Below, one piece after another: positions 36,810 to 45,748 of a DNA stretch of 64,000 nt. The notes under the pieces are model-generated. The model saw only the letters and a program-made list of their open reading frames with translations. It made no database searches and was not told the DNA's origin. A program made the position numbers and the translations under genes. Position 1 is the stretch's first letter, and each line of letters begins with the position of its first letter. This DNA is from Mariniphaga sp041684965 (GTDB lineage: Bacteria > Bacteroidota > Bacteroidia > Bacteroidales > Prolixibacteraceae): positions 62,001 through 126,000 of the forward strand of contig JAWLGR010000006.1 in NCBI GenBank assembly GCA_041684965.1, given 5' to 3'.

Positions 36810-38279
36810 ATGGTTCTTACGACAGAGAATATCCTTTTAATTGGCTCAACACTTCTTTTTATTTCACTTTTTGCGGGGAAAACTTCCTACCGCCTTGGAG
36901 TACCAGTGATTCTGCTTTTTATTGCGATTGGTATGGTGGCTGGTTCAGAAGGGATAGGAGGCATTTATTTTGATAATCCTGCAACTGCCCAGTTTATTGG
37001 TATTGTTGCTTTAAATTTCATCCTTTTCTCGGGAGGGCTCGACACCGACTGGCATTCGGTAAGGCCTGTTCTTTGGCAGGGGATTTCCTTGTCAACCGCC
37101 GGTGTTATATTAACAGCCTTTACTGTTGGAACATTTGTATGGGCTGTCACCGACTTCACTCTCTATGAAGGGTTGCTGCTAGGATCAATTGTATCGTCGA
37201 CCGATTCGGCAGCTGTATTCTCTATATTACGTTCAAAAAATCTGGCCCTTAAAGGTAATATCCGCCCTACCCTGGAACTTGAAAGCGGAAGCAATGACCC
37301 GATGGCTTATGTATTAACAATTCTTTTTACCGGACTGGTGGTAAATCAAAATTCAAGTTTGGGAAACATTGCAGGCATGTTCTTTATGCAACTAGTTGTA
37401 GGAGGATTACTGGGATATGTTCTGGGAGAAACAGGAGCATTCGTTATTAACAAAATAAGGCTCGAATTTGAAGGGTTATACATTGTGCTGGTAATCTCTA
37501 TTATGTTTTTTATCTTCTCTTTCACAAACTTTGTGGGAGGTAACGGATTCCTGGCTGTTTATATTGCAGGTTTGATATTAGGTGATAAGGAACTCATTCA
37601 TAAAAAGAAAATCCTTAAATCGTTCGACAGTTTTGCCTGGCTCATGCAGATTATTTTGTTCCTGACACTGGGATTGCTTGTTTATCCAAGCCAGATTATA
37701 CCGATAGTTGGAATAGGGTTATTAATTTCCGCATTCATAATTTTGGTGGCACGCCCTTTAAGTGTATTCGTCTGTCTGTCTCCGTTCAAAACCCAAAAAC
37801 GCAGTAAGTGGTTTTATTCATGGGTAGGACTGCGCGGTGCTGTACCTATTGTGTTTGCTACCTATCCACTGATAGCAGGTGCTGAAAAAGCAAATACGAT
37901 CTTCGATATTGTATTCTTTGTCTCCATCACCTCAGTACTGGTGCAGGGAACAACCCTTTCAAAAGCTGGAAACCTGCTGAGACTTACCCTCCCTCAGGAA
38001 TTAAAAAAACGAACTCAAAAGGACATGGAACTGTCAGATGGAATTAAATCATTGATGACAGAAATTGTAATTCCCGAGAACAGTCCGATAGCAGGCAAGG
38101 AAATTGTTGAACTGAAACTTCCTAAAAGTACGCTGATTTCTATAATTAAACGCAACGGAAAATTCATTACACCGAATGGAACAACTGTAATTGAACCAAA
38201 CGACCAGCTCATTGTTTTGTCGGAAAATAAGAATGCTTTGTCCGGAGTTTTTACCTGCCTGGAAATGCAACAGAATTAA
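36810..38279 (+). CDS. nhaP2: K+/H+ antiporter, CPA1 family with TrkA-C domain
   Basis: Inner-membrane cation/proton antiporter of 489 residues, counted from the ATG at 36810 (a TTG just before it is not needed). The first two thirds are about 12 hydrophobic segments, including RLGVPVILLFIAIGMVAGSEG, FSGGLDTDW, SSTDSAAVFSIL (the ion-binding Asp region) and WVGLRGAVPIVFATYP. From about residue 405 a cytosolic TrkA-C domain follows (SPIAGKEIVEL to PNDQLIVLSE). This domain layout is that of CvrA/NhaP2, which exchanges K+ for H+. Family level is firm, ion selectivity is not. Confidence 0.88.
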   Translation: MVLTTENILLIGSTLLFISLFAGKTSYRLGVPVILLFIAIGMVAGSEGIGGIYFDNPATAQFIGIVALNFILFSGGLDTDWHSVRPVLWQGISLSTAGVILTAFTVGTFVWAVTDFTLYEGLLLGSIVSSTDSAAVFSILRSKNLALKGNIRPTLELESGSNDPMAYVLTILFTGLVVNQNSSLGNIAGMFFMQLVVGGLLGYVLGETGAFVINKIRLEFEGLYIVLVISIMFFIFSFTNFVGGNGFLAVYIAGLILGDKELIHKKKILKSFDSFAWLMQIILFLTLGLLVYPSQIIPIVGIGLLISAFIILVARPLSVFVCLSPFKTQKRSKWFYSWVGLRGAVPIVFATYPLIAGAEKANTIFDIVFFVSITSVLVQGTTLSKAGNLLRLTLPQELKKRTQKDMELSDGIKSLMTEIVIPENSPIAGKEIVELKLPKSTLISIIKRNGKFITPNGTTVIEPNDQLIVLSENKNALSGVFTCLEMQQN

Positions 38280-38374
38280 TATTCGCAATTCATATCTTCT
38301 AAAATTTACGGTTATCCATAAGGTTTAATAAAAAGTACTATTTTTGCTTCACAAAATAAGAAGTTCATTAAAGC

Positions 38375-39325
38375 ATGATTAGCAGAAGGATTATCCGAAC
38401 AAAGGTATTACAAATGTTGTATGCCTATTACACCTCAACCGACAAATCACTGAGCAACACAGAAAAAGAGTTGTTCTTTTGCATCCGGAAATCATACGAT
38501 CTTTATCATTATCTGCTGGCCCTTATGCTTGAAATAGCCGATTATGCAGCCCAAAAAATTGAAATAAGAAAAAATAAACATCAACCTACACCTGAAGACT
38601 TGCACCCAAATACCAAATTTATAAGCAACCTAATAATCCAACAGTTGCGTGAAAACCGTCAATTGAATGCCTATCTTAATCAAACCAAGCTAAGCTGGGT
38701 TAATCATCCGGAACTTATAAAGGAACTTTTTCAGTTTTTGATTGAATCAGATATCTACAAGGCTTATATGGCTGATTCCAATCGCTCATTTCTCGAAGAC
38801 CGAAAATTTATAGACAAGGTATTCAATAACATCATCCTACTAACTGAAGATTTGCATGAAGTGCTTGAAGAACAGAGCATATACTGGAATGATGATATCG
38901 AGTTTACTATTTCCATGATTAGCAAAACACTTAAAAAATTTAATCCCCATTCAGGTTCCGATCAAACCCTGATGCCTTTGTTTAAGGATGAAGATGACCG
39001 TGAATTTGCCAAAAATCTGCTCCGCAAATCGATAATAAATCACGATGAATTGCGCACTCTCATAAAAGAACATTCGAGCAACTGGGACCTTGATCGAATT
39101 GCTTTCATGGACATACTGATTATGCAACTGGCAATTACTGAATTTCTCTATTTTCCTTCCATTCCTACAAAAGTATCAATGAATGAATACATTGAACTCT
39201 CGAAGTTTTATAGTACCGAAAAGAGCAGAAATTTTATCAACGGTATACTGGATAAAACACTGAAAGATTTAAAAACAACCGACAAAATTAACAAAACAGG
39301 TCGTGGATTAATAGGTGAATCATAG
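38375..39325 (+). CDS. nusB: Transcription antitermination factor NusB, long form
   Basis: A 316-residue protein. The NusB fold is at the C-terminus (about 190-300), with WDLDRIAFMDILIMQLAITEFLYFP, PTKVSMNEYIELSKFYSTEKSRNFINGILD. The N-terminal RRIIRTKVLQMLYAYYTS is the beginning of the family. E. coli NusB is about 140 residues; an insertion or extra helical domain of this size is normal in Bacteroidota. It acts in rRNA transcription antitermination. A TATTTTTG at 38339 is a possible -7 element. yajC follows 62 bp later. Confidence 0.9.
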   Translation: MISRRIIRTKVLQMLYAYYTSTDKSLSNTEKELFFCIRKSYDLYHYLLALMLEIADYAAQKIEIRKNKHQPTPEDLHPNTKFISNLIIQQLRENRQLNAYLNQTKLSWVNHPELIKELFQFLIESDIYKAYMADSNRSFLEDRKFIDKVFNNIILLTEDLHEVLEEQSIYWNDDIEFTISMISKTLKKFNPHSGSDQTLMPLFKDEDDREFAKNLLRKSIINHDELRTLIKEHSSNWDLDRIAFMDILIMQLAITEFLYFPSIPTKVSMNEYIELSKFYSTEKSRNFINGILDKTLKDLKTTDKINKTGRGLIGES

Positions 39326-39387
39326 CAATCTTCTGGTTTTCCTCTGCGAATCAAAACAAATGGTTATTTTTACCGTAGAAAAAATGT

Positions 39388-39735
39388 ATGAAATTAATAA
39401 TTATAAAAACTGATACAATGATGTACAATTTTTTAATGATGCAACCCCAGGGACAGGATTCCAATCCGCTGATGAGTTTTTTACCGTTGCTGCTTATCGT
39501 GGTTGTTTTCTATTTTTTTATGATCCGGCCTCAGATGAAGCGCCAGAAAGAAATACGCACTTTCCGCGAAAGCCTGAATAAGGGGGATAAAGTAGTTACT
39601 ACCGGCGGTGTGTATGGTCGTATTGTGGAAGTAAAGGAAACATTTGTAATCCTTGAAATTGCCAAAGATGTTCAAATCAAGGTTGATAAGAACGGCATTG
39701 TAAAAGACCTGACCGATGTAGCCAAGCAGAAATAA
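39388..39735 (+). CDS. yajC: Preprotein translocase subunit YajC
   Basis: Small SecDF-associated membrane protein, 115 residues from this start or 105 from the ATG at 39418, which fits the family better. One transmembrane helix (FLPLLLIVVVFYFFMIRP) is followed by the conserved QMKRQKEIRTFRESLNKGDKVVTTGGVYG and a beta-rich tail. It lies 62 bp after nusB. The following 830 bp are non-coding. Confidence 0.92.
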   Translation: MKLIIIKTDTMMYNFLMMQPQGQDSNPLMSFLPLLLIVVVFYFFMIRPQMKRQKEIRTFRESLNKGDKVVTTGGVYGRIVEVKETFVILEIAKDVQIKVDKNGIVKDLTDVAKQK

Positions 39736-39760
39736 TCATTATGGCATAAGAAAAATAGGA

Positions 39761-39792
39761 AAAGCCGTTTTAGAAATGAAGCGGTTTTTTTT
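39761..39792 (+). terminator. Possible weak terminator after yajC
   Basis: Short stem (AAA-CCG/CGG-TTT with a bulged G) and a TTTTTTTT run starting at 39785, 25 bp after yajC. The stem is short, so confidence is limited. Confidence 0.45.
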
Positions 39793-39991
39793 GATCTAAA
39801 TAAAAAAAAGAAAGTAAGTCTGCTGGTTTGCCTTCTAAAATTCAGCATTTCGGATAAAGAATAAGCGTTGCCTTTTATAACACGGAATGATCAGTCAATA
39901 TATGACTTTTCAGGAATCCTCTTCGGTGGTATAAAAATAGCGGAGTCATTTGCTCAACAATGCCTGCTTTTAATTATCTTAATAATAAATC

Positions 39992-40102
39992 CGTAATAAA
40001 CTCGCATTAAACTCGCATTAAACTCGCTACAAATTCGCTACAAATTCGCAATTTACCGAATTTATACCGAATTTATACCGAATAAACATCGAATTAAATA
40101 CG
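39992..40102. repeat. 11-bp phased TTCG/CGAA dyad array 2
   Basis: Eleven CG dinucleotides begin at 39992, 40003, 40014, 40025, 40036, 40047, 40057, 40068, 40079, 40090 and 40101: ten steps, all 11 bp except the central one of 10 bp. Left units read ACTCGCATTAA or ATTCGCTACAA; right units read CGAATTTATAC or CGAATAAACAT. The dyad is at 40052.5 with an 8-base loop. Pairing of the arms is good near the centre but decays outward, while the CG spacing stays exact throughout. Same architecture as the array at 6677-6769. Confidence 0.9.
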
Positions 40103-40565
40103 ACAATGGTGATTGCATACCAATAACCAGGTAGCAATCGAAGCTGCTTTTCCCAGGTTGTATGGCTTGTAGTAAAATAATTTCGTGCTACCTAATGGCA
40201 TACCATGCTGGTGCTTTTATCACATTTTGACTATTTGCATGTTTAGTCAAAATAAAAAATTGATATTCTGAAAATTCGCCTGTTTTCAGGTGTGAACAGC
40301 AATAAGTCACTTACTGACATTCAGGGGGCTAAGGTTTGGCATATTACAAAAATCGGGCAGGACGCCTTCTGTTTTTCAATTAGTCGCGAAAAGTAATCTG
40401 TTACAATTCCTGTTAATCGGAATAAACCAGTAGCAGACTCATTCGGCTATTTTGATTACTGGTCAATGACTACAAAAATCCTTAGTTAATGCCAATAATC
40501 GTTTAATAAAGAACATTAAACACTTTCAGCTAAATGCAAAAGCTTTCCCGATTCTCCCTTATACC

Positions 40566-41666
40566 TTAAACATTGAACCGGAAGTGCATAATGTCTCCGT
40601 CTTCCACTACATAATCCCTGCCCTCTACAGCAATCTTTCCTGCCTCACGGCACACATGCTCCGAGCCAAGCCTTACATAATCGCTGTATTTGATTACTTC
40701 AGCACGAATAAATCCTTTTTCGAAATCACTATGAATAATTCCGGCAGCTTTAGGAGCCTTTGTTCCTTCCCTGAATGTCCAGGCCCGGCTTTCATCGGGG
40801 CCGGTAGTGAAAAAAGTATGTAATTTGAGCAGGCGGTAGGCAGCATGTATTAACTTGTTTACACCCGGTTCAGTCAATCCCAGCTCTTCCAGGAAAAGCA
40901 ATTTTTCTTCGTAATCTTCCAATTCGGCAATATCGGCTTCGGTAGCAGCTGCAATAATTATTAATTCTGCATTTTCATCTTTAATAGCTTCCTTTACAGT
41001 ATCCACATATTTGTTTCCACTTTTTGCCGAAGCTTCTTCAACATTACAGACATACAAAACGGGCTTATTTGTCAACAGGTAAAATTCTTTGGCAAGACGC
41101 GCTTCTTCTTCATGCAAATGCAAAGTACGGGCTGATTGTCCTTGCTCCAGTGTTGCTTTGTATCTTATTGCAAGTTCCAGCATTTTTTTTGCTTTTGGAT
41201 CGGTACCGTGGCGAGCCTGCTTTTCCAATTTATCTATCCTGTTTTCAATTGTTTCCAAATCTTTTAGTTGCAGCTCAACATCAATTATTTCCTTATCTCG
41301 CACCGGATTTACCGATCCGTCAACATGAGTTATGTTTTCATTTTCAAAACACCGCAATACATGAATGATAGCATCCGTTTCGCGTATGTTGCCCAGGAAC
41401 TGGTTTCCCAGACCTTCCCCTTTACTTGCCCCTTTAACCAATCCTGCAATATCTAGGATTTCTATTGTTGTAGGAACTACTCTTTTCGGATTGTCTATTT
41501 CAGCCAACTTCACCAGCCGTTCATCCGGAACTGTTATGACTCCCATGTTGGGTTCAATTGTACAAAAAGGAAAATTTGCCGACTGCGCCCGGGCGCTCGA
41601 CAAACAATTAAAAAGTGTAGATTTCCCTACATTTGGCAATCCAACAATTCCGCACTTCAATGCCAT
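40566..41666 (-). CDS. ychF: Redox-regulated ATPase YchF (OBG-family)
   Basis: A 366-residue Obg-like P-loop protein that prefers ATP. Seen: GLPNVGKSTLFNCLS at 8-22, the effector region with PTTIEILDIAGLVKGASKGEGLGNQFL, LYVCNVEEA where NKxD-type GTPases would have the guanine motif (consistent with ATP preference), and the C-terminal TGS domain (FFTTGPDESRAWTFREGTKAPKAAG and DGDIMHFRFNV). It binds ribosomes and is linked to stress responses in E. coli. Isolated on the minus strand. Confidence 0.95.
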   Translation of the reverse strand: MALKCGIVGLPNVGKSTLFNCLSSARAQSANFPFCTIEPNMGVITVPDERLVKLAEIDNPKRVVPTTIEILDIAGLVKGASKGEGLGNQFLGNIRETDAIIHVLRCFENENITHVDGSVNPVRDKEIIDVELQLKDLETIENRIDKLEKQARHGTDPKAKKMLELAIRYKATLEQGQSARTLHLHEEEARLAKEFYLLTNKPVLYVCNVEEASAKSGNKYVDTVKEAIKDENAELIIIAAATEADIAELEDYEEKLLFLEELGLTEPGVNKLIHAAYRLLKLHTFFTTGPDESRAWTFREGTKAPKAAGIIHSDFEKGFIRAEVIKYSDYVRLGSEHVCREAGKIAVEGRDYVVEDGDIMHFRFNV

Positions 41667-42143
41667 TTCGTTTTTTTTAAAATTCGACGTGCAAAGGTAA
41701 TGGATTATTAATTTTTGAATTCCATTTTAATTAAAAAGTTGAGAGTTGACTTCATTAGCGTTTTCTTTGAACCTAAAGGTTGATTTAAGAGCACATTAAT
41801 TAAATTTGCTGGATGAACGTACAATGGAACTTTTTCTGTGCTGGCGTTTTGTAGTAATTTTTGTTTAATTAATGCAATCCAAGTCTGTAATTTTGGCTAC
41901 AACAACCATGATTACTTAAGAATTACATCTAACTTAACCAGCCCTGCCGGAAGCTTTTTATTTATAATACAAAATGGACTATATATTTCAGTTTATGAAT
42001 GATTGTGAGAATTAAGCTTAAAAAATTACCGATAAGCTCAATGCTTATGGTTTTTAGGATATGGCAAAAGAATGGTATTATTACCTAAAATAAAAGGTTA
42101 AACTTTCAGGTTAGAACCAAGTCATAATGAATAAAAAAAATGT
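41667..42143. other. 477-bp intergenic region upstream of the ECF sigma operon
   Basis: AT-rich DNA between divergent ychF and the sigma factor gene. It must carry both promoters, and if the sigma factor is autoregulated its site lies here. I cannot define either element by eye, and no gene or repeat is seen. Confidence 0.45.
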
Positions 42144-42692
42144 ATGAAGGAAACCGACCAGGATCTTATTGCCAGGCTAAAGCATGCTGACACGCGGGAA
42201 TTTGCATTCGGACAGCTGGTAACAATGTATCAGGAGCGGTTATACTGGCACATAAGGAAAATAGTAATGAACCATGACGACACAGACGATGTTCTTCAAA
42301 ATACTTTTATTAAAGTTTGGAAAAATATGGAAAACTTCAGGGAAGAATCATCACTTTATACCTGGCTATACCGGATTGCCACCAACGAAGCCATTACATT
42401 TTTGAATTCTAATAAAAGAAGAAGTCAGATGTCGTTTAATGATGTTAAAAATTACCTGATTGAAAACCTTACCACCGACCCATACTTCAATGGAGATGAA
42501 TTGCAGATGAAATTGCAAAAAGCCATTTTGCAGCTTCCAGAAAAGCAGCGGATTGTTTTTAACATGAAATATTTTGATGATATTAAGTATGAAGAGATGT
42601 CGAAGATACTTGACACCTCGGTTGGAGCTTTGAAAGCCTCCTTTCATCATGCTGTAAAAAAAGTAGAAGAATACATCAAAAACAATGACTGA
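42144..42692 (+). CDS. ECF-type RNA polymerase sigma factor
   Basis: A 182-residue sigma-70 family protein. Region 2 includes WHIRKIVMNHDDTDDVLQNTFIKVWKNMENFREESSLYTWLYRIATNEAITFLN; region 4 is the helix-turn-helix around LPEKQRIVFNMKYFDDIKYEEMSKILDTSVGALKASFHHAVKK. It heads a three-gene unit with a membrane anti-sigma candidate (55 bp downstream) and a CpxP-like protein. This order suggests an envelope-stress sigma circuit; target promoters are unknown. Confidence 0.93.
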   Translation: MKETDQDLIARLKHADTREFAFGQLVTMYQERLYWHIRKIVMNHDDTDDVLQNTFIKVWKNMENFREESSLYTWLYRIATNEAITFLNSNKRRSQMSFNDVKNYLIENLTTDPYFNGDELQMKLQKAILQLPEKQRIVFNMKYFDDIKYEEMSKILDTSVGALKASFHHAVKKVEEYIKNND

Positions 42693-42747
42693 CAACCTGA
42701 TTAAACTTTTAATGAGTTAAATAGTCAAAAGAACAAAATTCGAGGAA

Positions 42748-43215
42748 ATGAAAAAATTACAAAAAATTGCACCGGAAACTTCTAAAATAAAAAGGGATCA
42801 GCCCTTTAGAGTTCCCGACAACTATTTCGGTGATTTTTCTGCACGGCTTCACAGCAGGTTATATGAAGAAGCCGAAATACTTCCTCATAAGAAAATAGGA
42901 GTCTTAAGGTATTTGAAGCCGGTATTGGGACTTGCAGCAAGTTTTGCTTTGGTTTTCATGCTGGTGTACTGGCCCGTCAGTTCCTTCCTGCCCGGCTATC
43001 TCGCCCGGACACAGATGCCCATTGAACAGGAAATAGAAATAGATACCTATATGCCATCGTTGGAACGTCTTGACGAAAACTCGTTTTTTACACTTATAAC
43101 TGAAATATTTACTGGTACTGAAGAAGGTGCAGAAGAATTTAACGATGAAGAATTACTAAATTATCTCAGTGCAAATGTATCAGATTATGAACTTTTTATG
43201 CATACCGAAAATTAA
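42748..43215 (+). CDS. Probable membrane anti-sigma factor
   Basis: A 155-residue protein with a cytoplasmic N-terminus of about 70 residues, one membrane helix at about 53-75 (VLGLAASFALVFMLVYWPV region) and a periplasmic acidic tail. FRVPDNYFGDFSARL near residue 25 is a motif common in Bacteroidota anti-sigma candidates encoded beside ECF factors. There is no zinc HxxxCxxC motif. Identity rests on this motif, topology and position. Overall function is likely but not proven. Confidence 0.7.
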   Translation: MKKLQKIAPETSKIKRDQPFRVPDNYFGDFSARLHSRLYEEAEILPHKKIGVLRYLKPVLGLAASFALVFMLVYWPVSSFLPGYLARTQMPIEQEIEIDTYMPSLERLDENSFFTLITEIFTGTEEGAEEFNDEELLNYLSANVSDYELFMHTEN

Positions 43216-43221
43216 AAATAA

Positions 43222-43680
43222 ATGAAAAACATAGTTGTATTATTCTTTTTAATCTTATGGACAGCTGCTGCTTCCGGCCAATCCGCTGATTCGAAACACG
43301 GAGATCGATGGGAAAAATACCTTGCCGAAAAAGTTGCATTTTTAACAACCAACCTGGAATTAACACCTGCGGAAGCACAACGATTCTGGCCAATATATAA
43401 CCAGCTTGAAAAGGAGCGCTGGGAAACCCAAAAGCAGCGACGGGAACTGGAAGAGAAAGTAAAGGAAGCCGAAGAATCATTGTCGGATGCGAAAATTAAA
43501 CAATTAACCCGGGAATTTGCCGGCAGCATGAAAAAAGAAGCCAATATGCTGGAAAGCTATAATGAAAAATTTCTTCAGGTACTACCTCCGAAAAAAGTAT
43601 TAAAGTTATATAGATCCGAAAATGAATTCAGAAAATATATGATAAAAAAATACAGAGATAAAAAAAGAGATAGCGAATAG
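43222..43680 (+). CDS. CpxP/Spy-like periplasmic protein
   Basis: A 152-residue exported protein: signal peptide ending AAASGQ near residue 19, then an all-helical, highly charged body. FLTTNLELTPAEAQRFWPIYNQLEKERW is a long helix with the LTPAEA-type LTxxQ-related turn seen in CpxP/Spy and CnrX-like sensors. It lies 6 bp after the anti-sigma candidate. A role as periplasmic chaperone or sensor for the sigma/anti-sigma pair is inferred. A strong terminator follows. Confidence 0.75.
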   Translation: MKNIVVLFFLILWTAAASGQSADSKHGDRWEKYLAEKVAFLTTNLELTPAEAQRFWPIYNQLEKERWETQKQRRELEEKVKEAEESLSDAKIKQLTREFAGSMKKEANMLESYNEKFLQVLPPKKVLKLYRSENEFRKYMIKKYRDKKRDSE

Positions 43681-43701
43681 TTTTGAGAATGTTTCAATTT
43701 C

Positions 43702-43740
43702 AGAGGTTGTTTCAAAAATTGATACAGCCTCTTTTTTTTA
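43702..43740 (+). terminator. Intrinsic terminator of the ECF operon
   Basis: Nine-bp stem AGAGGTTGT/ACAGCCTCT (one G-U pair), a 13-base loop, then eight to nine T residues. It lies 22 bp after the CpxP-like gene. Confidence 0.88.
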
Positions 43741-43742
43741 TT

Positions 43743-44033
43743 CTATAATCCGCTAAACCAATGTTGAAAATATTTTCCAATTACAGGTGATTCCTGCTTT
43801 TCCCCTTTAATGGCAGCAACCAGGCTGAATATCCAAAAAATAATTACAACAATCAATACAATCCTTCCCAGATAAGGAAATATTGAGAAAACCATCCCCG
43901 TAAGGTATAATCCCAGTAGTTGCCGGATATAAAAACTGGTAAATTCTTCTTTTACCCGGCTGTTGATTACAAGGGCAATTATCCATCCAACAATAGTTAT
44001 ATGAGCAACAATGGCTTTAGTTTTGTCATCCAT
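43743..44033 (-). CDS. DUF4870/Tic20-like small membrane protein
   Basis: A 96-residue protein with three hydrophobic helices: IVAHITIVGWIIALVIN, FYIRQLLGLYLTGMVFSIF and IVLIVVIIFWIFSLVAAI, then a short GEKQESPVIGKYFQHWF tail. The tail with IGKYFQ matches DUF4870-like proteins. Its role is not known. It stands alone, convergent with the ECF operon; the terminator at 43702-43740 lies between. Confidence 0.75.
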   Translation of the reverse strand: MDDKTKAIVAHITIVGWIIALVINSRVKEEFTSFYIRQLLGLYLTGMVFSIFPYLGRIVLIVVIIFWIFSLVAAIKGEKQESPVIGKYFQHWFSGL

Positions 44034-44169
44034 TTATTTAAATTTATTTAGTCAGATTTAAAATATTAATTTTATCATTCAAATGTAAAAAACATTCAGA
44101 ATTTCCCAATGTAAATTGAACTGTAAATTCCTGCCTGTTCAACCCATTTAAGAATACCCCTGGTTAAAA

Positions 44170-44955
44170 CTAAATTGCAATGGATAAACCATCATAAGCT
44201 GCAAAAACATAATCCGGAAGCATTTCCTGAATTTCATTATGTTTCCCGAAATTATGACTAATATGGGTTAAATAAGCTTTTTCAGGTTTCACTTCTCTTA
44301 TTATTTCCAGGGCTTCTTGAAGGTTGAAGTGCGACACATGTTTTTCTATACGAAGCGCATTAATAATCAGGAGTCTTGTTCCTCTTAGTTTTATCATTTC
44401 CTGCTTCGGGATATAATTGGTGTCGGTAATGTAGGTCAATCCTCCGACACGAAAACCAAAAACCGGAAGTTTGTGATGATAACAACGGATAGGTATATAC
44501 TGAACACCATCAATTTCGAATGACTGGTCGTCTATAAGGTGCAAATTCATTTTAGGAATTCCAGGATAATTATTACCTGAAAAGACATAATTAAAAATCC
44601 GCTTCAATGCTTCCTGTACTCTATCCTCAGCATATACATCAGCGGGATGTTTTTGTATCCAGTTGAATGAGCGAATATCATCGAGACCGAAAATATGATC
44701 CACATGCTCATGGGTAAGTAGAATAGCTCTCAGGTTCATCACCTTTTCATTAAGCATTTGCTGACGAAAATCGGGCCCTGCATCGATAACAATATTTTGT
44801 TTATTAACTTTTAATAACATTGAGGAGCGCAGCCGTTTATCTTTTAAATCAACAGACTTGCAAACCGGGCAGTTACAACCTATAACCGGTACACCTTGTG
44901 AAGTCCCGGTACCCAGAAAAACAGCTTCAATCTCCGGTTTCTTTTTGTTCGTCAT
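44170..44955 (-). CDS. MBL-fold metallo-hydrolase, PhnP-like
   Basis: A 261-residue metallo-beta-lactamase-fold enzyme. LGTGTSQGVPVIGCNCPVCKS at 15-34 is the PhnP-type N-terminus with its cysteine-rich structural metal site, and HEHVDH at 82-87 is the catalytic metal motif, with further ligands in HLD-like HVSHFN and THISHNFG. PhnP-type proteins hydrolyse cyclic phosphodiesters, but no phn genes are nearby, so the substrate is open. Confidence 0.88.
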   Translation of the reverse strand: MTNKKKPEIEAVFLGTGTSQGVPVIGCNCPVCKSVDLKDKRLRSSMLLKVNKQNIVIDAGPDFRQQMLNEKVMNLRAILLTHEHVDHIFGLDDIRSFNWIQKHPADVYAEDRVQEALKRIFNYVFSGNNYPGIPKMNLHLIDDQSFEIDGVQYIPIRCYHHKLPVFGFRVGGLTYITDTNYIPKQEMIKLRGTRLLIINALRIEKHVSHFNLQEALEIIREVKPEKAYLTHISHNFGKHNEIQEMLPDYVFAAYDGLSIAI

Positions 44956-45021
44956 ATTACAAAATTAGCAAAAGCATACAGGAAATTAACAGAATCTTTA
45001 TTTTTACATAAAAAATAACGG

Positions 45022-45726
45022 ATGGCAGAACTTTATCTCTTACCAAATATTCTTTCTGAAGGCGACTGGCAGAAAGTACTTCCCCCGACAACAGTTTTGG
45101 ATATTATTAGACAAACCCGTTATTATATTGTTGAAAATATCAGAACCACCCGAAGGTTTTTGAAAATGGTTGACCGAAACATAGATATTGATAAGTTAAC
45201 TTTTTTTGAGCTCAACAAACATACTGAAGCCAATGAAATACCAGGCTTCTTAAGGCCGTTGATACAAGGAGAAAATATGGCAGTTGTTTCGGAAGCAGGT
45301 TGTCCGGGAGTAGCCGATCCGGGGGAAATAATAGTAAAATTAGCACACCAGAAAGGATTGAAAGTTGTACCAGTAGTAGGCCCATCTTCCATACTGCTAG
45401 CTCTTATGTCCTCAGGGCTGAATGGGCAAAATTTTGCCTTTAACGGGTATTTGCCAGTAAAAACTTCAGCGCGTTCTCATGCCATTTCACTTATGGAAAA
45501 TAAAGTTGTGGCAGGTAACCAAACACAGATTTTTATTGAAACGCCTTACCGGAATAATACATTGATAAAAGATCTTTTAAAAATTTGTTTACCATCAACG
45601 TTGCTTTGCATAGCAGCCAATCTCACCGGGACGATGGAATTTATTTCAACTAAACCCATTCGCGAATGGAGAAAACAAGTACCCGATTTGCATAAACAAC
45701 CTACCATTTTTCTTTTAGGTACTTGA
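45022..45726 (+). CDS. RsmI-like tetrapyrrole/SAM methyltransferase
   Basis: A 234-residue member of the TP-methylase superfamily close to RsmI (16S rRNA C1402 2'-O-methyltransferase). Comparison by eye: SEAGCPGVADPGEIIVKLA, VVPVVGPSSILLALMSSGL and IFIETPYRNN correspond to RsmI motifs SDAGTPLISDPG, PLPGPCAA and ESSHR. It is shorter than E. coli RsmI (286) and lacks its C-terminal extension, as common in Bacteroidota. The rRNA target is inferred. Confidence 0.82.
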   Translation: MAELYLLPNILSEGDWQKVLPPTTVLDIIRQTRYYIVENIRTTRRFLKMVDRNIDIDKLTFFELNKHTEANEIPGFLRPLIQGENMAVVSEAGCPGVADPGEIIVKLAHQKGLKVVPVVGPSSILLALMSSGLNGQNFAFNGYLPVKTSARSHAISLMENKVVAGNQTQIFIETPYRNNTLIKDLLKICLPSTLLCIAANLTGTMEFISTKPIREWRKQVPDLHKQPTIFLLGT

Positions 45727-45748
45727 ATAAGTTATAAAAAGAATTGTT

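Larger units (their letters stand above)
39736..40565. other. 830-bp intergenic region between convergent yajC and ychF
   Basis: The longest non-coding stretch in the window. It contains a possible yajC terminator, the second 11-bp phased dyad array (39992-40102), and an 8-bp perfect inverted repeat AGGTAGCA (40129) / TGCTACCT (40186). No open frame with coding character is present. A non-coding RNA cannot be excluded. Confidence 0.55.

Noticed and set aside
43196..43544. Open frames antisense to the CpxP-like gene
   Set aside because: Shadow frames of a charged helical coding region; the plus-strand gene has a signal peptide and operon context.
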